Positions 12,287 to 20,266 of a stretch of DNA of 64,000 nt are shown here, in pieces; position 1 is the stretch's first letter; every line of letters starts with the position of its first letter. Under the pieces are notes generated by a model. It ran no database searches. It was not told where the DNA came from and was given only the letters and a program-made list of their open reading frames with translations. Location: positions 57,067,564-57,131,563 of the forward strand of contig OY720348.1 in NCBI GenBank assembly GCA_963082975.1, read 5' to 3'. The position numbers were made by a program, and so were the translations under genes. Source of the stretch: Labia minor. Lineage: Eukaryota > Arthropoda > Insecta > Dermaptera > Spongiphoridae.

Positions 12287-12309
12287 GTAAGTACGCGGCC
12301 CATTACAAC

Positions 12310-12325
12310 TGGTGTCAGGTGTGGG
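12310..12325 (+). promoter_or_regulatory. primer-binding site, probably tRNA-Leu
   Basis: TGGTGTCAGGTGTGGG starts two bases after the LTR. TGG pairs with the tRNA CCA tail, and the following bases fit the acceptor and T stems of a leucine tRNA (many elements use the close variant TGGTGTCAGAAGTGGG). The exact isoacceptor cannot be determined without the host tRNA set. Confidence 0.75.
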
Positions 12326-12569
12326 GTTGAGGGTTTAGGGGTAGAGAGTAAAATAATTAAGCAAAATTTTGAGGATTGCATCGATAAAATTTAATTAAAA
12401 TGGGAATATTTTGTTAATAGTTTAATTCCTTTCAAACCAAAGATAAAGTAAAATTCTGAGAGCAGGGATACGGAAATTTGGGAGTATTTAAGTGAGGGAG
12501 AGTACGATAAAATTAAACCCTAGACCTGGTGTTTGCTCAACATCGAAGTTGAAAGCACCCCCACGAAAC

Positions 12570-13493
12570 ATGGAGGAACAGATCCATAATTTGGAACAAC
12601 AATTAGGACAATTGCAGGCCCAGTTATCAAATCTGACTGGGGCGGTTGGTCCCGTGGAGGTACGCGTCAATCGAGACCCTAATTGGGGAATAGTGGAGGG
12701 GATGTCGCCCTGGACGGGGACAGGACAGATTGACCTATTCCTCAATAAATTTGAGCAATTGGCCAAAATGGGTAACATACCCGAGGACCAGAGGAGGGAG
12801 GTCTTGGAATGGAAGCTGGAGGGAACGGCGTTGAGAGTCGTCAGAAATTTACCAGGAGATATCACTTGGGAAGGGGTGAAGGAACAACTGAGAGCGAGGT
12901 TCAAGCCGGAAGACACGGCCACCCAAAGGATGAGAATGGTCCTGACTATGGGTCAAACTCCGCAAGAGAGTGCAGCGGATTATCTGGATCGATTACGAGA
13001 TGCAATGGCCGGGATAGATTGGGCGGGTACAGGAATTACCCTATTGGCTCGGTTTCTAGAAGGGCTCAGAGGCGAACCGGGTAGACAAGCCCGAGTAGCA
13101 GCCCCCACGACCGAGGAAGGAGCCTTACAGATTGCACAACGGTGGGAAAAAGAGGGAAGGAATGTCCCGGAAACCCGCTTTACCTACCCATGGAGACGTA
13201 GAGACAACACACGGTTCACGAGTAACCCTGCGATTAGGGGCAGGTGTTACAATTGTAATCGGGAGGGACACATGGCTCGGATGTGCCCCATAAAGAGGGA
13301 ACCGAATAGTACCATTGGGGGTACAGAGAAAAGAGGGAACATCAAACCTCGTGAAGGATGCTATAGGTGCGGGAGTAGGGAGCACTTTATAAGGCAGTGT
13401 CCCCGACCTCCCCAGGTAAAGTGTGTGGCCGAAGAAAACATCCATACGCAAGTGGCCCCAAAAGAGTTCGGACTCCCTCCGCCCCAAGAGTGA
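12570..13493 (+). CDS. gag: Gag polyprotein with two CCHC zinc knuckles
   Basis: Gag is the structural protein that packages the RNA and forms particles. The frame opens at 12492 after a stop. The first ATG in good context (A at -3, G at +4) is at 12570 and gives 307 residues. A leucine- and glutamine-rich coiled-coil-like start is followed by a capsid-type retrotransposon Gag region (about residues 45-190, with the motif LNKFEQLAKM and a conserved WxxLKxRF-like end). Near the C-terminus are two nucleocapsid knuckles, C-X2-C-X4-H-X4-C, at about residues 226-239 and 264-277. The stop at 13491-13493 lies just downstream of the frameshift signal, inside its stem-loop. Assignment as Gag is firm; the exact start is inferred. 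Confidence 0.92.
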   Translation: MEEQIHNLEQQLGQLQAQLSNLTGAVGPVEVRVNRDPNWGIVEGMSPWTGTGQIDLFLNKFEQLAKMGNIPEDQRREVLEWKLEGTALRVVRNLPGDITWEGVKEQLRARFKPEDTATQRMRMVLTMGQTPQESAADYLDRLRDAMAGIDWAGTGITLLARFLEGLRGEPGRQARVAAPTTEEGALQIAQRWEKEGRNVPETRFTYPWRRRDNTRFTSNPAIRGRCYNCNREGHMARMCPIKREPNSTIGGTEKRGNIKPREGCYRCGSREHFIRQCPRPPQVKCVAEENIHTQVAPKEFGLPPPQE

Positions 13494-13500
13494 GTCCGAA
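13457..13500 (+). promoter_or_regulatory. -1 ribosomal frameshift signal between gag and pol
   Basis: The heptamer C CCA AAA (13457-13463) is in the gag frame and fits X XXY YYZ. After a 3-nt spacer, TTCGGACTC (13467-13475) pairs perfectly with GAGTCCGAA (13492-13500), a 9-bp stem with a 16-nt loop. The right arm can alternatively pair with TTCGGA at 13505-13510, which suggests a switching or pseudoknotted fold. Pol lies in the -1 frame, as required. Confidence 0.8.
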
Positions 13501-16500
13501 GAGATTCGGATCTCTCCTGGTAACCGCAATCAACACCAATGCGGATAAGGCTACTAGAGTGAGACTGAGTATAGGGGGACGGGAATTGGAGATGCTAGTG
13601 GACACGGGGTCGGAAGTGTCGATCTTAAAAGCTCCTATTCCAGATATCCCTGTAATGGGATATCCGCGAAATGCGTGTGGAGTTACGGGAGATCTGTTGC
13701 CCATTAGTGGTCAACAAACGCTTCCGATACTGGTGACGAAGAGAAGAATCATGCATCCATTCATTATTTGCGATGTACGGATAGCGGGAGATGGGCTCCT
13801 GGGAATGGATGTGTTGACCGCTTTGGGAGCGGTGATTGATGTGCAGAAAAGGGAGTGCCGTTGGAACGGCACAGCACGAGGTAACGGGAAGGGGAAAAGG
13901 GGCGTTGGGAATGGGAGTAATTTGGAGATTATTCCCCTGGAACGACCTAGAGGAGTAGTCAGCACTGAAACTGATGACACGGAATTTGGAGCCATTAGTG
14001 GCATTCCGCCTGTCACCGGGATAGATGAAGTGCAAGAGGAGGTCGTGAGAGCGCGAGTAATTGGCACTAGAAAAGATGACACGGAATTTGAAGCCATTAG
14101 TGGCATTCCGCCTGTCACCGGGATAGAAGGAGGGCCAGAAGAGGTCGTGAGGGCAAGGGTAATTAGCACTGGGAAAGAGGACACGGAATTTGAAGCCATT
14201 AGTGGCATTCCGCCTGTCACCGGGGTAGAAGGATTGCCAGAGGAGGTCGTGAGAGCAAAACAGAGGAAAGTAATTCCGGCGTGGTCCGAGGTAGTGGTCT
14301 GGGCTGAGGTAGATAATGCACAAGATGGCTCAGAAATGGTAGTGGAACCGGTTATATTGGCGCAACCAGTGTTACGGGTAGGGCGGACTTGTGTGAGAGT
14401 CGAGAAAGGAAGTGTACCGGTCAGAGTAATAAACTTATCTAGTAGGAAGGCAGTGATAGATCGTCGCCAACAACTTGCCAAAGCCAGCACGATACCAATA
14501 TTAGACCAAAGTTGTATTTGCCGAGTGCAGGTGGTTGAACAAGAGACCAAACATCAATGGGTATCTAAGTTCAAGGAAAAGTTGACCCACCTGCCTGAAA
14601 ATCACCAACATCAGATGTTCGAGCTATTGAACGAATATGCTTCATTGATGTATGAAGAGGGAACAACGGGATTGGGTTGTGCACTAGGTGTGAAGCATAA
14701 AATTGTCACTGAAGGATCAGCTCCCATCTTTAAACGACCCTATAGAGTGCCGCATGCGATGAGACCCGAAGTAGAAAAACAGATCGGGAAGATGCTAGAA
14801 GAAGGAGTGATTGTAGAATCAGATTCGCCATGGTCAGCACCCGTAGTACTAGTACCCAAAAAGAGTACAGACGGGAGGGTTAAATATCGATTTTGTACTG
14901 ACTACCGAGCTCTGAACAGTGTAACGAAGATTCCGGTGTATCCGATACCTAATATCACGGAGACGCTAGAATCCTTAGGAAATGCACAATATTTCACTAC
15001 CCTAGACCTGGCAAGTGGGTACCACCAAATTCAGGTAGCTCCAGAAGATAGAGAGAAAACCGCATTCACTACTTTTATGGGGCATTTTGAGTACGCAAGA
15101 ATGCCGTTCGGTTTAGCCGGGGCTCCAGCTACTTTCCAACGCTTGATGGATCGGGTGTTGGCTGGAATTAAGGGAAGCGAATGTTTCGTATATCTAGATG
15201 ATGTGGTAGTATTTGGTACAACATTTTCGGAACATCAAAGAAGGTTGCGAAACGTATTCGAATGCCTCCGACAGGCAAGACTGCAAATACAACTAGAGAA
15301 ATGTCATTTCGCGGTGGGAGAAGTTGGGTACCTGGGGCATCGGGTGGGGAAAGATGGAGTTCGACCCGATCCAAAAACAGTGGAAGCGATTAATAACTAC
15401 CCACAACCGAAAAACGTAAAAGAGATACAACAGTTTCTGGGACTCTCAGGGTGGTACAGGAGGTTTATCCCTGAGTATGCTAATATTGCGAAGCCATTGA
15501 CGGTCCTCACAAAGAAAGACCAGAAGTTCCAATGGGGTAAGGACCAGGAACAAGCGTTTCTTTCTCTCACAAAATTCCTGTGTAGTGACACCGTACTCGT
15601 TTATCCAGATTTCACACTACCGTTTATCTTGGCCACAGACGCCTCGAACGAGGCTTTAGGCGCAGTGTTATCACAGCGTCGAGACGGATATGAAAGGCCG
15701 ATTGCGTACGCCAGTCGAACGTTGAACAAGGCCGAAAGTAACTACACAGTAACGGAGAAAGAACTACTTGCTGTAGTGTGGGCGACGCAACAATTTCGGT
15801 GTTACCTATATGGGAGGAAATTCCAACTGATAACTGACCACGCGGCCTTGAAATGGATGTTAAGTCTGCATGATCCGTCACAGCGGTTGACACGATGGGC
15901 GCTACGACTGGCGGAATATGACTATACAGTAGAACATCGACCGGGGAAGTTACATCGGAATGCGGATGCTCTCAGCAGGGTGAAAGTTAGTGAGGAAGGC
16001 CCTGAGTCGAAGGTGCATACGATTCGAACTTTATTGAGAACCACAGCGACCGAAAAAGAATGGCGCGAATCACAAGATCAAGATGAGGACTGTCAGCGGT
16101 GGGCACGGAGCGGCAAAGCCCAAGCAAGATCCGATGGGTGTTTGTACGTAGTAGATGATCACCAAACCCGTCTAATGGTACCCCGAGAAAAGGTGCCCAT
16201 GATATTGGAAGAGAATCATGATAGACCCACAGCGGGGCATAGAGGGGTACAGGGAACCTTATCACGAATCCAGCGACAATATTTTTGGGAGGGAATGGAA
16301 CGGGACGTAGAGTCCTGGGTGAAACAGTGTAGTATATGTACCCAGATGAAGTCGCCAACTGGACTTCGAGCTCCCGTTCAACCACATGAGATCCCCAGAA
16401 GGCCCTTCCAAATGATAGCACTAGATGTCGTGGAATTCCCGAAGTCCACCCGAGGTAATAGATACCTTTTGACGGTACTAGATCACTACTCCCGGTACTT

Positions 16501-18367
16501 GGAAGCGATACCCATACCAAACCAAACAGCGGCCAGAGTGATCCGTGCGCTCACGGAAGAAGTAATAAGCCGGCATGGGATCCCAGAAATCATCTTAACC
16601 GATCAAGGAAGAAATTTCACCTCTAAACTATTCCTGGGACTATGTCAACGTTTAGGAATAAAAAAGGTACAAACAACAGCCTATCATCCAGAATCGAACG
16701 GACGAGTGGAAAGGGTACACAAAACAATAAAGGAGATGCTTCGACCGTGGGTGAGAACAGACGGTAAAGACTGGGATGTTTGGTTGCCATACGCGTTAAT
16801 GGCTTATCGGAGCGGACCCCATTCCAGCACTGGGTTTTCGCCGAATGTGTTAGCATTCGGCCGGGAAACAGACATTAATATCACCGTAAAAAATCAACAT
16901 CATCAAGAAGAGCCAGATAGATGGGCATATCTAAACGACTTGTGTGACCGGATAGAACATCTACAACAACGGTCGATAAATCAGTCGGAAGCCAGGTTAC
17001 AGGCGAGCAGGAAACAGGCTAATAAACATCGAAAATTCCGAAGGTTCGAGGTAGGGGATGAAGTATATGTATACAACCCCGTTCTGAAAGAGTCAGAAGC
17101 TCGGAAATTTTATAAGCCTTGGAAGGGCCCCTACACAATAGCGACAAAAAATTCCGAAGTGGTATATGGAGTGTGGTGGAGCCCCACTAAGATTGTCAAC
17201 ATACATGTGAATCGTTTAAAACCAGCCAATATAGAACGCCGCGGAGTGAACCGTGTATATGAACACACGGGAGATATGTTGATGGCACCCAAAAATTACG
17301 CCCTAGCTCATTGCGTATCGGCCGACTTACGCATGTCCCAAGGTGTTGCAAAAACTATACGAGACACCTATCCGAGGCACCCTTGCGAAAAGATCCCAGA
17401 ACCAACCATCGGAGAGATCCTAGTACAATACCACCCAGATAGAGTAATACTTCACTGTGTCACGAAAACAAAAGCGAGTGACAAGCCGCGCCCTGAAAAC
17501 GTGAAAATGACAATCAAGAACCTTCTACTGAAGGCGACCGAGGTAGGAATCCCAGCATTGGCGGTTCCGCGCTTAGGATGCGGAATGGACGGCCTCAAAT
17601 GGGTACAAGTCAAGAAGTGGCTAAAAGAGCTAACCCCCGACTACCCGGTGAGAGTACACGTATACACACCAGCGGCCATTGGAACCCCAACGCCAACTGA
17701 TGATGAAGAGGAGAAAAACCGAATTTGGGAGAGCGATTCGGATGACGATGTGTGGTCAGGGGAAGAGGACATTTCATTGAGTCCGTGGCGAGAACAGAAT
17801 GACTCCCAGCCCAATTGGAATGGAGTAGGACAACTAGATTATTCCGCAAGACCCAGCGAGATAGAGGAGATCGAGCCAGAAGGGGAGAAAGAAACACCCC
17901 CTGTAATTAATTTAGAAAGCCAAGATGAAATAGACATCGCAGAGGCACTAAGGGAAGAGGAATCCCTCAGAATTGACAGAAGAGATCCAGAGTCTGGGCG
18001 ACAGGAGACAGAGACCGGTGAGCACGTTACTCAAGGGGAAACAGGACAAACTTCGCAGGATGAAGAAAGTCAAAGGGAGGAGGGGTGGGAGGATATAGAT
18101 TCCCCGGCTAGCCCGGAGAAATCACCCAATGCTCGGGACCAGAATGCACACCCTCCTCACACACCACCCAATAGAGATGTCCCGGTTAGGGGTAGCGTGG
18201 AGGCCCAACCCAGTACCAGTAGCCCGGGGACAAGACCTCCCACAACAGCCGGGGCGACAAAGAACCCTAATACGAGTAAACCACCCGTTGGAGTCCCACC
18301 AAAAAAGAGAGGGGTAGGGCGTCCTAAAAAGAGAACCATTTGGAATTTCCATAAAAAAAAGGAGTAA
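13463..18367 (+). CDS. pol: Pol: protease, RT, RNase H, integrase, macro domain, AT-hook-like tail
   Basis: Residues are numbered from the codon at 13397; translation probably enters by -1 frameshift at 13463. The protease has DTG at 69-71 and GLLGMD at 133-138. A linker with three 34-residue repeats follows (193-291). The reverse transcriptase (about 433-650) has LDLASGYHQ with D537 and YLDD at 599-602. RNase H has D748, E789 and D814. The integrase has an H-H-C-C zinc site (H941, H948, C978, C981), D1010, D1069 and E1105 (35 residues between the last two), and a GPY/F-like module. A TARG1-type macro domain spans about 1287-1425. The tail is acidic, then Pro/Ser/Thr-rich, ending in a basic GVGRPKKR motif. 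All catalytic residues are present and there is no internal stop. It makes and integrates the DNA copy. The tail and the macro domain are extra to the usual gypsy Pol. Confidence 0.95.
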   Translation, partial: RVRTPSAPRVSPKRFGSLLVTAINTNADKATRVRLSIGGRELEMLVDTGSEVSILKAPIPDIPVMGYPRNACGVTGDLLPISGQQTLPILVTKRRIMHPFIICDVRIAGDGLLGMDVLTALGAVIDVQKRECRWNGTARGNGKGKRGVGNGSNLEIIPLERPRGVVSTETDDTEFGAISGIPPVTGIDEVQEEVVRARVIGTRKDDTEFEAISGIPPVTGIEGGPEEVVRARVISTGKEDTEFEAISGIPPVTGVEGLPEEVVRAKQRKVIPAWSEVVVWAEVDNAQDGSEMVVEPVILAQPVLRVGRTCVRVEKGSVPVRVINLSSRKAVIDRRQQLAKASTIPILDQSCICRVQVVEQETKHQWVSKFKEKLTHLPENHQHQMFELLNEYASLMYEEGTTGLGCALGVKHKIVTEGSAPIFKRPYRVPHAMRPEVEKQIGKMLEEGVIVESDSPWSAPVVLVPKKSTDGRVKYRFCTDYRALNSVTKIPVYPIPNITETLESLGNAQYFTTLDLASGYHQIQVAPEDREKTAFTTFMGHFEYARMPFGLAGAPATFQRLMDRVLAGIKGSECFVYLDDVVVFGTTFSEHQRRLRNVFECLRQARLQIQLEKCHFAVGEVGYLGHRVGKDGVRPDPKTVEAINNYPQPKNVKEIQQFLGLSGWYRRFIPEYANIAKPLTVLTKKDQKFQWGKDQEQAFLSLTKFLCSDTVLVYPDFTLPFILATDASNEALGAVLSQRRDGYERPIAYASRTLNKAESNYTVTEKELLAVVWATQQFRCYLYGRKFQLITDHAALKWMLSLHDPSQRLTRWALRLAEYDYTVEHRPGKLHRNADALSRVKVSEEGPESKVHTIRTLLRTTATEKEWRESQDQDEDCQRWARSGKAQARSDGCLYVVDDHQTRLMVPREKVPMILEENHDRPTAGHRGVQGTLSRIQRQYFWEGMERDVESWVKQCSICTQMKSPTGLRAPVQPHEIPRRPFQMIALDVVEFPKSTRGNRYLLTVLDHYSRYLEAIPIPNQTAARVIRALTEEVISRHGIPEIILTDQGRNFTSKLFLGLCQRLGIKKVQTTAYHPESNGRVERVHKTIKEMLRPWVRTDGKDWDVWLPYALMAYRSGPHSSTGFSPNVLAFGRETDINITVKNQHHQEEPDRWAYLNDLCDRIEHLQQRSINQSEARLQASRKQANKHRKFRRFEVGDEVYVYNPVLKESEARKFYKPWKGPYTIATKNSEVVYGVWWSPTKIVNIHVNRLKPANIERRGVNRVYEHTGDMLMAPKNYALAHCVSADLRMSQGVAKTIRDTYPRHPCEKIPEPTIGEILVQYHPDRVILHCVTKTKASDKPRPENVKMTIKNLLLKATEVGIPALAVPRLGCGMDGLKWVQVKKWLKELTPDYPVRVHVYTPAAIGTPTPTDDEEEKNRIWESDSDDDVWSGEEDISLSPWREQNDSQPNWNGVGQLDYSARPSEIEEIEPEGEKETPPVINLESQDEIDIAEALREEESLRIDRRDPESGRQETETGEHVTQGETGQTSQDEESQREEGWEDIDSPASPEKSPNARDQNAHPPHTPPNRDVPVRGSVEAQPSTSSPGTRPPTTAGATKNPNTSKPPVGVPPKKRGVGRPKKRTIWNFHKKKE
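13973..14269 (+). repeat. 34-codon tandem repeat between protease and RT
   Basis: Three in-frame copies start at 13973, 14075 and 14177 (102 bp apart). Each encodes DTEF-AISGIPPVTG followed by EEVVRA; the third copy is slightly shorter. The second and third copies are more alike than the first. The repeat lies in the linker after the protease, where length can vary without harming catalysis. It could be a binding or cleavage-site repeat. Function is unknown. Confidence 0.9.
17255..17671 (+). other. TARG1/OARD1-like macro domain inside Pol
   Basis: The domain covers about residues 1287-1425 of the pol frame and follows the integrase C-terminal module. It has the TARG1-type succession GD, LAHCVSADLRMSQGVA, a VTKTKAS block, PRLGCGMDGLKW and a C-terminal VHVYTP strand. 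K1357 and D1398 match the catalytic Lys84 and Asp125 of human TARG1 and are separated by the same 41 residues. TARG1 removes ADP-ribose from acidic residues, and related macro domains remove it from DNA. The sequence therefore predicts an active hydrolase, not only a binder. Its closest source, host or viral, cannot be told from one sequence. Confidence 0.85.
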
Positions 18368-18368
18368 T

Positions 18369-18392
18369 GTTTCTTTGTTTCTTCTCTCACAG
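18369..18392 (+). promoter_or_regulatory. splice acceptor for env mRNA
   Basis: A long pyrimidine tract directly after the pol stop ends in CACAG (AG at 18391-18392). It lies 17 nt before the first env ATG. The frame is open from the acceptor into env, so an upstream exon ending in phase 1 can be fused to it. Confidence 0.75.
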
Positions 18393-20206
18393 GCCAAACT
18401 AACGATGCGATGGGGAAGCAGGCGAGGGAGAGGGAGGAGATAATGCCACTGGGAGTCTATTTTGAACCAGTCGACGATGTGATAATTACGGGAGATGAGT
18501 GGCGGATTGTAACGGAAGTCGACGTGAAAGAGATTCAAGGGAAGGTATCGGTCATCAGGGATTCTCTGGAGAAATTACAGGATGACCGATACGCTCTCTT
18601 AGAAGGAGAACCTTTGAAGACAATAGATTTTAAGGAGGATATGTCCTATATTAAGACCAGTTTCGAGATGACGGAGGGGATTATTTCACATTTGAGTGAA
18701 ATGCTACCCCCGGCGCGAAGTCGACGTGGTCTGGTGGACGCGGGGGGGCACGTTTTAAAATTCATTTTCGGAACTTTAGATAATGAAGATCTGGTGGAAT
18801 TGAATACCAGATTACAAAATTTAAATGAAGTTAATGAACAAATGAGTCATTACTTCGATGATCAAATCACAGCATTAGACCAACTCGACCATAAAACTAA
18901 TCAAAATTTCGACTTGATTAAACAACATGCTAGAACATTATTGGAATTAGCCACTTTGATAGACCGAAATTTTAATTGGACACTTGGACGGCAAAACGCA
19001 GCCGAAAAATTTTTTCAAGAAGCGTTAGAATTAATGACTAAGACACGACGCCTGGGGCAAGCAGTGACGTCAGTTCGAAACTGGTTAGAGGATGTCCTCG
19101 GGATTGTTCAATCGGCGGCAGCGGGACGCCTCGATGCGCGATTGATCAACCCAAAAATGTTATTAGAATTAATGATAGATATAAATAAGAAACTCCCCGA
19201 AGGACAGGAATGGCTGACCCCGCTAGAATTACGATTTGTTTATAAGTACTATGACACATCATTAGTGAAAGTGTATAGTGTCAGGAACGCTATCCGTTTC
19301 GTGATCTCACTTCCGTTGAAGACAGTATCCCAGTCAGGAACAATATATTTCGTTCATGTTGTGCCGACAGCTCGGGGGGGAGTGAGGACCAAGCTAGTGA
19401 AAATTTCCCCGTGGATCCTCGTAACGCATGACCACCAAAAATATACCACGCTAGAACATAGATATGTGGACAGCTGCCGGGGACGGGAGCCGATGGTGTG
19501 TCAACAGCCTATTCCACTCGTAGCCCGATCCCAACTCAGTTGTGTCAGCGCCCTCTTCTTCAAACACGCGGAGCATCTAGACAGTTACTGCTCATGGGAA
19601 GTGTTATTAGGGGCGATTACTGATTTTTGGGAACCATCATATTCTGGTTCCCATTGGTATTATAGTATATCACGACCTCAAGTGGCCCGGCAAAGTTGCC
19701 GTACCAATAGCAAACCTAGATTCGATGATATCCAACTACATCAACAAGGCATCGTTACCGTTCCGGAGGGATGTCAGCTATATACAAATCAACATCTGTT
19801 GATGTCTAGGAGCGCGGGTCAATCGAGAGTCACGATAACAACTCCAGTGATATTTACCGGCCATAAAGAAGAACCCCTAATAACAGAGACATCACGTAAG
19901 GAGAACACAATAATGGCGGAGGGACTGAAAAGCTTGGAGTCGATAAGAGCTGAGTTGGGAAGGACCTCGATGAGTGTTCCATTATCCAGGTTGCGGGAGG
20001 AGGCGAGGTTGATACAGAGCAAAAGGAAACAGCATCTTATCGCTGGCGGGACCGGTGGTGGAGCAGTTTTAGTGAGTCTGTGTGGACTGGTGGGGTATCT
20101 TTGGTGGAAGAAGTGTACACGGAGGAAGAGGAAGGCCGGGAAACTGCAGAATCAACTGGGAAGTGATGTGGACATAGACAAAACAGAGGAGGGGTCGAAC
20201 TGTTGA
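18393..20206 (+). CDS. env: Env-like fusion glycoprotein (baculovirus F type)
   Basis: The first in-frame ATG is at 18410 (598 residues), with open frame back to the acceptor. Residues 103-106 are RSRR, a furin site. They are followed by a Gly/Ala-rich fusion peptide and the GGHVLKFIFGTL-type start characteristic of baculovirus F and errantivirus Env. Residues about 125-185 look like a heptad-repeat coiled coil. There is one N-glycosylation sequon (N189). Cysteines cluster at 356-455. A Gly-rich transmembrane helix (about 545-566) is followed by a basic tail. Such proteins mediate membrane fusion for particle entry. The N-terminus (MGKQAREREE) is charged, so this frame alone has no signal peptide; one may come from the LTR exon at 11823. 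It shares its frame with pol, separated by a single stop codon. No disabling break is seen. Confidence 0.9.
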
Positions 20207-20210
20207 AAAG

Positions 20211-20246
20211 GATTGTTTCGGGAAAAAACTTTACCCCGAAACAATC
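20211..20246 (+). promoter_or_regulatory. perfect 12-bp hairpin in the 3' untranslated region
   Basis: GATTGTTTCGGG (20211-20222) pairs perfectly with CCCGAAACAATC (20235-20246) around a 12-nt loop. One mismatch and several A-T pairs extend it outward. It lies 4 nt after the env stop and 6 nt before the polypurine tract. It could stabilise the RNA, aid export or packaging, or mark the polypurine primer. Known errantivirus 3' ends do not by themselves explain it. Confidence 0.8.
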
Positions 20247-20252
20247 TTTTTT

Positions 20253-20266
20253 AAAGGGTGGGGGAG
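20253..20266 (+). promoter_or_regulatory. polypurine tract
   Basis: AAAGGGTGGGGGAG lies immediately before the 3' LTR and is interrupted by one T. It is the expected primer for plus-strand DNA synthesis. Confidence 0.85.

Larger units (their letters stand above)
11395..12307 (+). repeat. 5' LTR, 913 bp
   Basis: It starts TGTAATATAG and ends CCATTACA, with the short inverted termini TGTAAT/ATTACA. The likely layout is U3 11395-11770, R from 11771 to about 12240, and U5 to 12307, judged from an initiator-like TCAGT and an AATAAA. A purine-rich segment (11560-11760) is followed by a strongly AT-rich region with degenerate 57-bp repeats. It also carries two possible short coding exons with splice donors, annotated separately. 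Confidence 0.95.

Noticed and set aside
12492-12569. Extension of gag to the frame opening at 12492
   Set aside because: There is no ATG in this part; GTG starts are not expected in a eukaryote, and ATG 12570 has a good context.
13625-14550. Long minus-strand frames opposite pol
   Set aside because: They are antisense to the tandem repeats and protease; the sense frame has clear enzymatic motifs.
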